DNA of 64,000 nt. It comes from Acanthochromis polyacanthus (lineage: Eukaryota; Chordata; Actinopteri; Pomacentridae). Shown here piece after piece: positions 43,615-55,864 of this stretch. Position 1 is the stretch's first letter. Each line of letters opens with the position of its first letter. The notes below the pieces were generated by a model that ran no database searches, was not told the DNA's origin, and saw only the letters and a program-made list of their open reading frames with translations. The DNA lies in NCBI RefSeq assembly GCF_021347895.1, contig NC_067134.1, positions 30,315,449 to 30,379,448 on the forward strand, written 5' to 3'. The translations under genes and the position numbers were made by a program.

Positions 43615-44341
43615 GGTGACGCCTGCTGGAGTCCGATGGTTGACACCAGGTCTGAGGAAGTGTAAGTGTGTTTTAATGGATTGATGGAAACAAAGCAGCA
43701 CATTCAAGCATCTTCAAAGTGTCACATCTCTGAGGTCATCATCAAAGCTTTAATATTGATCACATGATCCATCAATAACTGCAGCTGTGTTGTGTTTGTT
43801 CTCTCCGTCAGATTCCTGTCAACTCACAGTCGACACAAACACAGTAAACGATAGACTCAAATTGTCTGACAACAACAGGAAGGTGACAAATGTGAAGGAG
43901 GATCAGTCGTATCCTGATCATCCAGACAGGTTTGACTGGTTTCTTCAGCTGCTGTGTGAAACTGGTCTGACTGGTCGCTGTTACTGGGAGGTGGAGTGGA
44001 GAGGAAGGGTTGATATATCAGTAAGTTACAGAGGAATAAGAAGGAAAGGAAACTGTTGTGACTGTGTGTTTGGACAAAATGGTCAGTCCTGGAGTCTGTT
44101 ATGCTCTGATTTTGATGGTTACTCTGTCCTTCACAATAACAGTAAAACACCCATCAGGTCCTCCTCAGACTCTCACAGAGTTTCAGTTTATGTGGACGTT
44201 CCTGCTGGAACTCTGTCCTTCTACAGAGTCTCCTCTGACTCTCTGATCCACCTCCACACCTTCAGCACCACATTCACTGAAACTCTGTATCCTGGATTTA
44301 GGTTCTATCCTGGTTCCTCCTCCTCACTGTTTGTGTGCTGA
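43615..44341 (+). CDS. PRY-SPRY (B30.2) exons, C-terminus of the first NLR locus
   Basis: Two exons. Exon 43615-43661 (47 bp, CTTTCAG acceptor, T/GTAAGT donor) encodes VTPAGVRWLTPGLRK. Exon 43812-44341 (CCGTCAG acceptor) continues YSCQLTVDTNTVNDRLKLS to the stop in SSSLFVC. The phases 2-1 and 1-2 close exactly. PRY motifs: NTVNDRLKLSDNNRKVT and QSYPDHPDRFD. SPRY motifs: GRCYWEVEW, the SWSLLCSDFDGYS strand and AGTLSFYRVS. About 190 residues is the normal domain length, and the frame is intact. Known: in fish NLR-C receptors and finTRIMs this C-terminal domain is a protein-binding and probably recognition module. It joins in frame to the terminal LRR exon at 35905, across a 7.7-kb intron filled with transposons. 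Confidence 0.92.
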
Positions 44342-44876
44342 GTCTCGTCTCCAGAGTCTCCTCCTGGTACAGAAACAGTGTTGAACAGATAGTTGAGTCT
44401 CTCCATGACTCTGTCCCTCACAAACATGTTTTCACATTCATGGATTAAATGTGTTTCTTTGTCAAATCCTTCTAAAAGATTCCTTGTAAACTTGTTCCTC
44501 TTCAAAGATGGAAGTTGTGATTATTCCATTAGCCAAATGTGGTGTTTGCGTCTTTTTCCAGTCAAATGTTGAGAGTGAAAATCAGGATGTGGTGTTCCTC
44601 TGACGCTCACTTGAACTAAAAGCATTTGAGCTGCACAAAGTGTGAAATGAGAGAGGAAGCAGTGAATCTCCAAACTGCTGACAGACTTTCACACATTATT
44701 GTCCAGTGAAAATCAGCTTTTTGTGCAGCCACACTTGATCCTGATGTGAGTCTTTAAGTCCTGTTCTAGTGATGAAATGAGAACTTCCTTCATCTGTATC
44801 ACTCTTTCCAAAGTATTCTGTGCTCTTCTGTCATTTAAGTCTTATTGATAGATCCATTTTTCATTTTTACAATAAA
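44342..44876 (+). other. 3' UTR and candidate polyadenylation signal
   Basis: No open frame of interest follows the SPRY stop. The first AATAAA on the plus strand is at 44871-44876. Others lie at about 45344 and 45768, so alternative ends are possible. Confidence 0.55.
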
Positions 44877-47800
44877 TAAGTACTTCAGTGTTTTTTCATA
44901 AATTTTTTTATCAGATTCTGAATTTCTGGTTTCATCAACAAATTCTAACAGATTTTATTTTTCCATCAAAGCTCCCATAACCCTAGCTATCTCTGGATCA
45001 AAATGTTTTCAGCATCGATATGATTCCAGTAGAATTTAAACCCACCAGGACTATCCAGATTACATTTAACTCTGTAAATTCGACATTTTTTAGCCTGTTC
45101 AATTCCGTAAATGTTCTGCTTGGATGTTAAAGGAGGTTTTCCTCACATGTTGGTGTATTTTAACCCTTCCATGGTCTAAATTCTTTGAACAGATCTTGTG
45201 CTGTAATCAATGTCTCACTGAGTTTTTATTTTCATTGCAGTGGTTGATTTTTCCTGAACAAGATCAATGATTTTAATACGTCTTTCTCCACTTTTATTTG
45301 CTCTACCTGTGGCTTTTAAACTATTCTAACTTTCTTTTTTATTCAATAAATGACTAATAACACACTTTGATCTTCATGTTTGTTTGTTTATTTGTTAAGT
45401 GGAATTTAATTTTCCATGTTGAATAATCAACGTTTATCCTCTTCCACGGCAGAAATGAAAACAGAAAAATATCTTTAGTAAAGCAGTAAAACTGATGCTT
45501 TTATTTTGATCTTTTTGTCTCCATTTTTAATTCTATTTAATTAAATTTAGCCCTAAAAGCAAATATAAAGAACTCCAAAGACTAGAAGAAAAACTTCATA
45601 TTTTTAGTGGTGAAAAGACTCAGAAACCAAACTTGTAAATAAATGATATTCTCTGTTTTTATTTCTATCTGTTCTTATGATCACAGTCAGTGAGCGAGTA
45701 AAACATGAACAATCTAAAGTTGTGAACTTGAACTTCTTTCAAACTGATTTTTCTGTGAACCATCCAAATAAAGTGTGAGGTCAAAGTGTGACGGTTAGAT
45801 CAACATAAACTACTAATATCCTGTTTACGCGCTATAGAAGCGTCAGAGCAGCAGATTGTAAAGTCTGGTCCAGATAAGGAGCTCTACAGTGAGGCTGACC
45901 GTCCATCATAGCTGTCTAACCTGGACCTCACATCTCTGAAAGCGTTGGAGCTCATTTTTAATCAGCTTCATCTGGATAAACTGACCACAGATTGGACGTT
46001 TTTACAACCACTTTCTCACCTCAAATCATCTGAAAACTACATTTAGTGTCACAATAACAGCAGTATTCCCAAAATACTTGAGTTTCCTCTGAAAGTTTCC
46101 TCCTCTGCTGCTGCTCTAAATGCATTCTGGGATATTTGGCTCCCCAAGTTTTTTTTTAATTTTTTTATGAAGCATAATTTAACAACAAATAGGCACCAAC
46201 TGTGTCCTACAATTCCACTGGTCCAAGCAGAAGAGAAGCAGAAAAGAAAGAAACATAGAATTATCAAATCAGACAGCTTCAAAGAAATGAACTTCTCAGG
46301 GGTTCATCAGTTTATAACATGAGAATCTGAGACAGTCTGAAGGAACTTCTATTTGACAGTTTGATTAAGGAGGAAAAGAAAAGTTTAAAACTCAGAGCAG
46401 CCTTAAAAAATCTACATTTGTGTGTCTAAAATTCACCAGTTCTCATTCTATGATTCCACATAAATTCCAGATGTTTGTTGTGCATAAAGAGAGCAAACTG
46501 ATAGAATTGTATTCACAGACAGGTTGAACGTTGTTTGTTAGCAACCATTCATGATTGTGTCCCTAAAGCTCCTCACAATAGTTCAGGAGGAGAACAGATG
46601 TTCTGGAGGTTCACATCTTCTCCATCAATGTGCATGTGTTCTTCTCCACATGAAATCTCCTTCTGGAACATTCTCTACATGGAGAAACATAAGAAAGAGT
46701 TTAGAAATGAACTTCTTTCATTTCAGCTCAGAAAGGAAAAGACAAATATCTGCTTGTGACTTTGATAGAGTCAGTCTGTGGAAATGTTGGAGATCCAACT
46801 TTTCTTTGAGCAGGAAGAGGAAAACATTCTTTAGTTCCTGATCATCTCACAATGTTGTTCTAACATTTAACGTGTAAAAATGTTGATCTGTCAATAAACA
46901 GCGTGTTAGAATGAGGAGTTCAGACGAATTCTGGAACATTCCTTTGATCACTGGAACAGCTTTGATTAGCAGAGAATGTTGTTTCTAGCAGCAATCTGAA
47001 GTCAGTTTAGTTTGAAAATCACTAGAACATCTTCATCCATTCAATGTGTTCCTTTCTCCATCCAATCCTTCACAAAGACACATTTCCTCCTGTACAAATC
47101 CTCCTGTTCTTCCACATTGTAGCTTTGTGTGGACTGAAGTTCTGCTTCTAAAGCATTTTCCAGTAGAAGAACAGCTGCATGTGGAAATGTGATCATTTAA
47201 AGGATGGAAATCACATGTTAAAGAGAATGAGACAAAGATGAGGCGCTAAGGTAAAGCACAGATAATGTTCCTGTTTTCTAAAGTCATTTCATGGAACCAT
47301 TCATTGTTTGTAAATCAGTGACATTCAAAGCCCCTCCTCTACTCATTTTACCACATCACCTTTTAGCATCAAATCACATCAAGAATCTGCTGGATAAATT
47401 CATCCTGAAATCTTTCCATTTCTGTTCTCAGTATTCTACCAAATATGAAAGATTCCTTTGGAAGCAGATCTTCAAGGATTTTAGATTTGATTTCCAACAA
47501 TCAGAATGTTAGAAGTTTCCCTGTTGATCATATTTTACTGATAGTTTCTCCAAATGTTTCAGCTCATTTTTACTGGAATATTCTGAAGTAAAGTTTGTGT
47601 TTTCTGGTGAATGGATCAGATCTCACATTTAGTTTCAATCAAACCCTGAGGCTTCTGGAAAATACACACAGCTTTAAAATAATGTTGGATCATCTGCTGA
47701 CTGTGTCGTTATTAAATGCTTTTAGAGTTTCATTATTTTTAACCCTCGTGTCGTTTTAAAGTTTTTTAAATTTTATTCAGACATAAACTAACAATTCAGA

Positions 47801-47937
47801 CTCAGACTAGTTTACATGGATCCACTTTATGAACTCACACACACATTATGAAGTTAAACAGTGATCCTAACCTACAGAAAACTACAACAAAGGCTTCAAA
47901 AACTCATCACTACAATGCACCATGGAAAGATTGGTGA
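44877..47937. other. AT-rich intergenic sequence, no gene seen
   Basis: No exon-like frame, tandem repeat or recognisable transposon was found. Short frames such as 46551-46841 and 47291-47512 lack domain signatures. Confidence 0.5.
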
Positions 47938-49741
47938 AAATAGTTGACTCAGAGAACAGGCACTTTAACAATGAATGGACAGAAAATAGGCGTTTATTGC
48001 TGTGGAAAAGAATCTGGTGTGTTTAATCTGCAGCCAGTGTGTAAAGAATACAATCTGAGATGGCGTTTTACCACAACTCATGCTAGCTTTGATGCTACTT
48101 TCCCACCGGGCTCTGCTGCTCGGAGGTCCCACTTATCAGACCTTACATCCTGTTATGAGCAAAGACGTCCGTTTTGTTTCACGCCTGTACGGATCTTGAG
48201 AGTGCACCGACGGCATCTTTCCGGATCCCCTGGATATTAGCTAAAAAGAAAAAGCTGTTTACAGACTCAGAGACCGTGAAGGAGTGTTTGCTAGCATCCA
48301 TTGAGGAGGTGGTAGCAGATGAGAAAACCTGAAACAGCATCATGGATTCCATCAAGTAAATTCTAGCATCCCACATGTCAGCTATGAGGACAGTGGAGTC
48401 CCTTGCATCGGACGTTTTGGAGACGCTTTTGGACGAGCTGAGGAAGGCCGAGGTGATGTCTTTGGCCGTGGACGAGTGGACAGATAACAGTGATGTTGCT
48501 CAGCTGTGCCTCTATGAGCGATTTGTTGACGGGGAACTTTTCCACCAGGATCTGCTTGGACTAATTCCTATGGAGGGATACTCTACCGGGGAGATTGTGT
48601 TCACCAGAATGATTGTGTTCTTTGAGGAGAAGGACTTGGATTTGACGGCATCAACATGCTGCTGACAGATGGAGACCCTGGATGGCAGGCAGGGATCAGG
48701 TTCAGGTGAGAGCTCTACATTTCCTCATCCACCAAAGCCTCCTGTGTGAAAAGCTCAGTGGAGACTTCAAAGAGACCATGGACTCTGTCATGGCACTTGT
48801 AAACTTTCTCCGTTGTACCTCCAGTTTCCAGCACCGCCTTTTCCTCACACTGTTGACTGACATGTCTGCTGGATAGAAGGATCTGCTCGTTCACAGTGAC
48901 ATTAGATGGCTTAGCAGAGGAAACGCATTGAAGCGTTTTTCTGTGAACTAAGAGGACATTCTGGTGTTTATCTTCCTGCTGAACATTAGCATTGTAGAGA
49001 GGCCAACTTAGGGAGAGTCACAGTGATTTTTCTGTCTTCAAATGGATGAAGTGATTGTTGTTAAATCTACTTTGAAGCATTCTGCCTTGATCAAATATCT
49101 GGCATGTTGTTATAATTCTATTCAGAGGCATAATGTGCAGTTTGCTTTTGTATTTATTGGTGCACTAGGAAGTCCTTTGCTGCTTAAATGAATTAAATTG
49201 TGAACAAGTGATTTGTCTCACCTGAACTGAGTGATGCACTTTGAAATCCATGGCCTTGATCAAATAGCAGGCTCTGCCATGTTGTTGTAATTCTATTCTG
49301 TACCATACTATGCACTTTGATGTTGTTGTTGTTGTTGTTGTAGATAAATGTGATGCTGCCTGTTGCTCAAATGAGTGTCATATCAAACATAAAGGATATC
49401 AACCTGTACAGCTGTGCTGGTCCACTTCTGTCCAGTTCACTGCATGTTTTCTGCTACTTCATTGCATTTCTCTAATTGTCTGTTAATGAGGCTTGGATAT
49501 TGCTCACCTGCTCTGATGTTGAACATTGTAGAAAATGTAAATGTACCATTGCCTTGGGTCTGTGTGTGTCAGTGTGTCACAGTGTGCATTGTTAGCAGTT
49601 ACAAAACACAATCTATTGATTTCTTCAGCATGTTCTTATCATTTCTTCTTTTCTTACCGTGATGACTCATATTGTCCGGCCTCTTATTGTTTCTCACTTT
49701 CATGAACTGGCCCCAGTTCCAAATGAATTGAACAGCCCTGT
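47938..49741 (+). pseudogene. decayed hAT transposase, GTF2IRD2-like
   Basis: The reading starts KIVDSENRHFNNEWTENR, the usual opening of GTF2IRD2-like hAT proteins. It continues through stops to KEYNLRWRF-THASFD and then the intact stretch 48375-48665. That stretch carries SLAVDEWTDNSDVAQLCLYE (first catalytic Asp), HQDLLGLIPMEGYSTGEIVF and a shifted LLTDG-like segment. After a frameshift, LHFLIHQSLLCEKLSGDFKE and NFLRCTSSFQHRLFLTLL follow, then a stop at about 48874. DESTD, usual in the family, is DEWTD here. The right end near 49741 (GAACAGCCCTG) is a guess. At least four lesions make it a pseudogene. Confidence 0.8.
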
Positions 49742-50219
49742 TCTAGTATTTTCTTCCTTGTACCAATGTCTCCTGGCTCTTCTTTGTCTTCTTCTTCCTC
49801 TGATTTATTGTTTTCCAGGCTTGCAGCTTGTCCGCTGTAGCTGGCGCTGCTTCTTCTGCTGTTCATGTTGACGGCCGCTTCAGTTGACGTTGTTGCAGAG
49901 TAGTGGTGATCCAAACATCCACAAAGGAAGAGAAAATGAGTCTCCTTTCTGTTCAAAGTCCTACACTTGATTTATTTAGACTAAACTTCAGATGAAACAA
50001 ACTATGAGGGAGCGTTTGAAGCTTTCAGGAAAGTGTTGCTGCTCAGAGCTCCATCTTACTGGAAGTCTCTCTGATCCAACTAACAAGTCAGGACTCTGTG
50101 GGATTCAATCTGGGAAAAGTCATGTTGTTGATCCACCACTAGATGGGAGCAGAGACTCACACACAAACCTCTGTCCCTGCAACCAATCAATAATCAATAA
50201 TAATACTGATACATTACGA

Positions 50220-52986
50220 ACTTATCATATTTTGATCATTTTATACATATTTGTGGTAGTTTTATCTCATATTTTGGTCATTTTATACATATCTGTGGTA
50301 GATTTATCTCATATTTTGGTCATTTTTTCATATCTGTGGTAGATTTATCTCATATTTTGGTCATTTTTTTTCATATCTGTGGTAGTTTCATCTCATATTT
50401 TGGTCATTTTATTCATATTTGTGGTAGTTTTATCTCATATTTTGCTCATTTCATACATATTTGTGGTAGTTTTAACTCATATTTTGGTCATTTTATACAT
50501 ATTTGTGGTAGTTTTATCTCATATTTTGGTCATTTTATTCATATTTGTGGTAGTTTTATCTCATATTTCGGTCATTTTATTCATATTTGTGGTAGTTTTA
50601 TCTCATATTTCGGTCATTGTATTCATATTTGTGGTAGTTTTATCTCATATTTTGGTCATTTTATACATATTTGTGGTAGTTTTATCTCATATTTTGGTCA
50701 TTTTATACATATCTGTGGTAGATTTATCTCATATTTTGGTCATTTTTTCATATCTGTGGTAGATTTGTCTCATATTTTGGTCATTTTTTTTCATATCTGT
50801 GGAAGTTTCATCTCATATTTTGGTCATTTTATTCATATTTGTGGTAGTTTTATCTCATATTTTGCTCATTTCATACATATTTGTGGTAGTTTTAACTCAT
50901 ATTTTGGTCATTTTCTACATATTTGTGGTAGTTTTATCTCATATTTTGGTCATTTTATTCATATTTGTGGTAGTTTTATCTCATATTTTGCTCATGTCAT
51001 ACATATCTGTGGTAGTTTTATCTCATATTTCGGTCATTTTATATATATTTGTGGTAGTTTTATCTCATATTTCGGTCATTTTATTCATATTTGTGGTAGT
51101 TTTATCTCATATTTTGGTCATTTTATACATATTTGTGGTAGTTTTATCTCATATTTTGGTCATTTTATTCATATTTGTGGTAGTTTTATCTCATATTTCG
51201 GTCATTTTATTCATATCTGTGGTAGATTTATCTCATATTTTGGTCATTTTATTCATATTTGTGGTAGTTTTATCTCATATTTTGGTCATTTTATTCATAT
51301 CTGTGGTAGTTTCATCTCATATTTTGGTCATTTTATTCATATTTGTGGTAGTTTTATCTCATATTTTGCTCATTTCATACATATTTGTGGTAGTTTTATC
51401 TCATATTTTGGTCATTTTATTCATATTTGTGGTAGTTTTATCTCATATTTCGATCATTTTATTCATATTTGTGGTAGTTTTATCTCATATTTTGGTCATT
51501 TTATACATATTTGTGGTAGTTTTATCTCATATGTTGGTCATTGTATTCATATTTGTGGTAGTTTTATCTCATATTTTGGTCATTTTATACATATTTGTGC
51601 TAGTTTTATCTCATATTTTGGTCATTTTATACATATCTGTGGTAGATTTATCTCATATTTTGGTCATTTTTTCATATCTGTGGTAGATTTATCTCATATT
51701 TTGGTCATTTTTTTTCATATCTGTGGTAGTTTCATCTCATATTTTGGTCATTTTATTCATATTTGTGGTAGTTTTATCTCATATTTTGCTCATTTCATAC
51801 ATATTTGTGGTAGTTTTAACTCATATTTTGGTCATTTTATACATATTTGTGGTAGTTTTATCTCATATTTTGGTCATTTTATTCATATTTGTGGTAGTTT
51901 TATCTCATATTTTGCTCATTTCATACATATCTGTGGTAGTTTTATCTCATATTTCGGTCATTTTATTCATATTTGTGGTAGTTTTATCTCATATTTTGGT
52001 CATTTTATACATATTTGTGGTAGTTTTATCTCATATGTTGGTCATTGTATTCATATTTGTGGTAGTTTTATCTCATATGTTGGTCATTTTATACATATTT
52101 GTGGTAGTTTTATCTCATATGTTGGTCATTTTATACATATTTGTGGTAGTTTTATCTCATATTTTGGTCATTTTATTCATATTTGTGGTAGTTTTATCTC
52201 ATATTTCGGTCATTTTATTCATATTTGTGGTAGTTTTATCTCATATTTTGGTCATTTTATACATATTTGTGGTAGTTTTATCTCATATGTTGGTCATTGT
52301 ATTCATATTTGTGGTAGTTTTATCTCATATTTTGGTCATTTTATACATATTTGTGGTAGTTTTATCTCATATTTTGGTCATTTTATACATATCTGTGGTA
52401 GATTTATCTCATATTTTGGTCATTTTTTCATATCTGTGGTAGATTTATCTCATATTTTGGTCATTTTTTTCATATCTGTGGTAGTTTCATCTCATATTTT
52501 GGTCATTTTATTCATATTTGTGGTAGTTTTATCTCATATTTTGCTCATTTCATACATATTTGTGGTAGTTTTAACTCATATTTCGGTCATTTTATACATA
52601 TTTGTGGTAGTTTTATCTCATATTTTGGTCATTTTATTCATATTTGTGGTAGTTTTATCTCATATTTTGGTCATTTTATACATATTTGTGGTAGTTTTAT
52701 CTCATATTTTGGTCATTTTATTCATATTTGTGGTAGTTTTATCTCATATTTTGGTCATTTTATTCATACTTGTGGTAGTTTTATCTCATATTTCGGTCAT
52801 TTTTTCATATCTGTGGTAGTTTTATCTCATATTTTGGTCAGTTTCTTCATATGTGTGGTAGTTTTATCTCATATTTTGGTCATTTTATACATATTTGTGG
52901 TAGTTTTATCTCATATTTTGGTCATTTTTTCATATCTGTGGTAGTTTTATCTCATATTTTGGTCAGTTTATACATATCTGTAGTAG
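50220..52986. repeat. 42-bp minisatellite, about 66 copies, with higher-order structure
   Basis: The unit CATATTTGTGGTAGTTTTATCTCATATTTTGGTCATTTTATA repeats almost without a break. Variants (CATATCTG, GTTTCATC, TTTCGGTC, TTTGCTC, ATGTTGGTC) recur in the same order. A marker block with ATCTGTGGTAGATTTATC and a longer T run recurs near 50322, 50742, 51666 and 52423. These spacings are close to multiples of 42. Two plus-strand frames stay open over nearly the whole array because 42 is divisible by three. The 827-codon frame (50336-52819) is therefore a repeat artefact. Confidence 0.97.
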
Positions 52987-53189
52987 CACAATTTCAGCTG
53001 CAGGAAGAAAATAAAGGATCAGCAGCAGAATAACACCAGAGAGGACAGGAGAGGACTCCAGACCACATCAGGACATAAAGGGGGACCTGAACCTGAGGAC
53101 AGAGATGGACCAACAAGTTCAACCTGTGTTTGTGTGTCAGCTTGGCAGCCAGTTCCCTCTGTGAAATGCTGTTGTCAGATCAGGTACAA

Positions 53190-53340
53190 ATCTGTTTCCT
53201 GCTTGGTTGCCCTGACAACAGTGATGTCACAGCCCTACCTGTTAATCAGGTTAGTTCTGCTTTTACCGTCTTCATGTCGCAGCTTGTTTTCTCTGTCTGA
53301 ATGTGAGTAAAAGACGCTTTAAACTGGTTTTTATCTTTTA
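53190..53340 (+). other. recurrent 5' segment, copy c
   Basis: TTTCCTGCTTGGTTGCCCTGACAACAGTGATGTCA is identical to copy b over most of its length. It is followed by CCTACCTGTTAATCAGGTTAGTT (a weaker donor-like site) and AGTAAAAGACGCTTTAAA. The sequence also continues in common with copy b to about 53560 (ATGTTGGGGTG and CAGCAGGAGTTCTCAAACTGATGCT). So a block of at least 350 bp was duplicated between 5193-5790 and here. Confidence 0.65.
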
Positions 53341-53519
53341 TATATCTATAGAACATAAAACTGATTGAATCATTCGTCATATTTTAACTCAAAAACAACG
53401 TTGTTGTGACACAATTAAAACATTAAATAATTATTTTTCCCTAAAACCAAATCTCCAGACATGTTGGGGTGTTTCCAACCAGCAGGAGTTCTCAAACTGA
53501 TGCTAATAGAGCTGAAATC

Positions 53520-53710
53520 AGTGTTTTGTTTTGTTTTGTTTTTTGTCATTTTGTGTCTTAATTTGTCTCATTTTTTTCCATTCTATGTCTCCTTTGTGTC
53601 ATTTTGTGTGCTAATTCTTTCAATTTCTGTCTTTTATTGTGTCGTTGTGACCTCAATTTGCCTCATTTTTTAATATTTTGTGTTTTAATTTCTCATTTTG
53701 TGTCATTTTT
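53520..53710 (+). repeat. degenerate TTTGTGTCTTAATTTGTCTCATTTTT array
   Basis: Same composition as 5490-5790 and at the same distance from the recurrent 5' segment, so it belongs to the same duplicated block. Confidence 0.7.
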
Positions 53711-53821
53711 CTACTTTAGAGTCTCAGGTTTCAGCAGGTTTAACTCTCTTTGAGGAGTTCATTCTAACACTAAAATCCCTCAGTGTTAACAGTAAATGAC
53801 ACTGAGTGTTATTTGTCACAC

Positions 53822-53879
53822 AGAGTAAAACTTGATGAACACTGCTCAGTTTAGGGTCATGTTCATCAAGTTTTACTCT
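53822..53879. repeat. perfect 19-bp inverted repeat (hairpin)
   Basis: AGAGTAAAACTTGATGAAC at 53822-53840 and its exact complement GTTCATCAAGTTTTACTCT at 53861-53879 are separated by 20 nt. Flanking words (CTCAGTGTTAACAGTAAATG, TTCAGTGTAACTTTAACAG) hint at a larger decayed palindromic MITE. Confidence 0.85.
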
Positions 53880-54088
53880 AAATACAATATTAGCTCTTAG
53901 AGTTAAATGAACTGTGAACTATCTTCAGTGTAACTTTAACAGTGTGTGGGCTGGGGCCATAAGTTCACTGACTTAGTGTGGAAATGAACTCTTTGACTGT
54001 TTTATGGACTCTGGGAGTTTTACTGTGCAGGTTCTCAGTTGTAAGGACATGAAATGATCCTTAAAAACAGAATTTACAAAGTGATGTT

Positions 54089-54343
54089 GTGGGTCTAGAG
54101 GCTCAAAGTGTGACATTTACCAAACTGTGTGGAATTATGAGAGTCAAATATACCAATGAAGCAATGAAATGGGAAAGAATGAGTGAAATTCTTCAAAGTT
54201 TCATTGGATTCATCTCATCTAAAGGACATTTTCATGAATGTGGAAAAACAACAGGAAGCGGTTTAAAGCAACGGGCCAGAAAAAGTCATAAAGTGATAAA
54301 ATCTAAGAAGAGACTAAAGGAGAGCAGAACACTAAACTATTGA
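54089..54343 (+). other. 84-codon open frame of unknown nature
   Basis: A lysine-rich frame (KQRARKSHKVIKSKKRLKES near its end) with no recognised domain and no clear splice context. It lies between the hairpin and copy d of the 5' segment. I do not support it as a gene but record that the stretch is otherwise empty. Confidence 0.15.
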
Positions 54344-54629
54344 AATGAGGAGTGGATTAAAGTCCACAGCAGCAGACAAAGAAGAAGATGAAGCCAGAGA
54401 AGGTTTGGATTCCTCAGGTGACATGTAGAGTGTAGATTCCCTCTCTGACTGTAGTTCCTGTAAAACAGCTTCTCAGGACATTTAGTGTTGAAATGGAGTC
54501 ATCACTTCTGGGATTGATTCTTCTTTATTCTTCCTAAAAGCTTCATATTTATAGAATTAGAAAGAAATGGAAAATGTTCCCAAACACACATTTTCACAGA
54601 GTTCTGTGTTAACTCTCCACAAACTGATC

Positions 54630-54775
54630 CATCAGGTTTCCTGCTTGGTTGCCCTGACAACAGTGATGTCACGCCTCTATCTGTTCCTCAGGTTGGTTGA
54701 GTTTTACCTGGTGAGTCCTGGTGTCACAGCTTGTTTTCTCCATGTGAAGGAGAGTAAAAGACACTTTAAAGCAGG
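54630..54775 (+). other. recurrent 5' segment, copy d
   Basis: CATCAGGTTTCCTGCTTGGTTGCCCTGACAACAGTGATGTCACGCC and TCTGTTCCTCAGGTTGGTTGAG are followed by GAGTAAAAGACACTTTAAA. It combines the 5' part of copies b and c with the GAGTTT-ACC-GGTGAGTC wording of copy a. It breaks off at a hAT-like end at about 54774. Confidence 0.6.
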
Positions 54776-55864
54776 ACTCGCCAACCTTTTTGGACCTGAG
54801 AGCTGCTTCAAGGGTTTTGAGTCGTACGAAGGGAAACGAGTTTGATACAAACTTCCTCAATAGCAAAGTTACACCATCACCTTTTAATAATAGAAATAAT
54901 ATGTAAAGATACTGTCTGATCACATTTATTCCTTACAATAATGAGTAACAACGATGGTAGCAAACAGATATCTATAACTGTGTAACATTATTTATTTCTG
55001 CTAATTTGTTCTGACATTTGAAAGTCAGAGGTGTCCTCTCTCTGAATGCTTTTCTAATTCTCTTTCTTGGTAGTTTTGTATGAATCAGCATATTTGCAGC
55101 ATTTAGTTCAGATTTCTGTGTAAATTATCACTTCTAACATTTTTAGGAAACCATGAACTTTCTTATCTTCAAATCAGGCTTCATTTGTACAAACCACTAC
55201 CTTTGTAACGTTTTTGACGTTTTTAACGTTTTTGAACAGTTCATGAACTCTGTCCATGTTTGTATAAATGATCAGTGATGTCAGAAAAAAATCAAGTCTT
55301 TCACATTCTGAAATGAATCCTATCACATTTGTACTAATCACCAACTCTGTAGCATTTTTATCAGATCAGAACAAATCATTTTTGTGTTTAGAATGACAAC
55401 ACTTTGTGTGTAAATGTGTGTTAGTGGGAAGCCTGGCGTTGCGTTCTGTTCACCAAAGGACTGTGATCTGGTGGAGAATCTGACACTGCAGCTCTGAGAG
55501 AGGTTTTAGATGTTTGTTCTTGATGAAGTTCACATTCAGAGATCAGTTGAAGCAAAAAGGCTTCTGTGCACACACCGTTGTACTTTTCTGTGTCCACAAC
55601 GCAGCAAAAGTTTGGTGCAGACTGATGGCTTTGAGCTGGAGGTCGTCTACAACGTTAGGACTTCCATCTCCACCTGTCCAGCATCCAGGCTGAATACAGC
55701 ACTGAGATCAGGATCAAACTCATTTTAGTTCAAAGAAGTTCAATGTCAGCAGCAGTCAGCCTCAGTTTATCATTTCCACATTACAACTTCCAGATCACAG
55801 TGTGTCTACAAAGAAACACAACATTTAGTCACCTGGAACTGAACCAGAGAGGATTTACTTTATG
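54774..55864. other. hAT-like left end, then no recognisable gene
   Basis: CAGGACTCGCCAACCTTTTTGG at about 54774 resembles the left end of Charlie-type hAT elements (usually CAGGGGTCGCCAACCTTTTTGG). The following kilobase is AT-rich without domain signatures. A 72-codon frame at 55510-55728 is unsupported. Confidence 0.4.

Noticed and set aside
50336..52819. 827-codon open frame as a giant repetitive membrane protein
   Set aside because: It exists only because the 42-bp unit is divisible by three and lacks stops in that frame. A second frame is just as open, and codon content is pure repeat.
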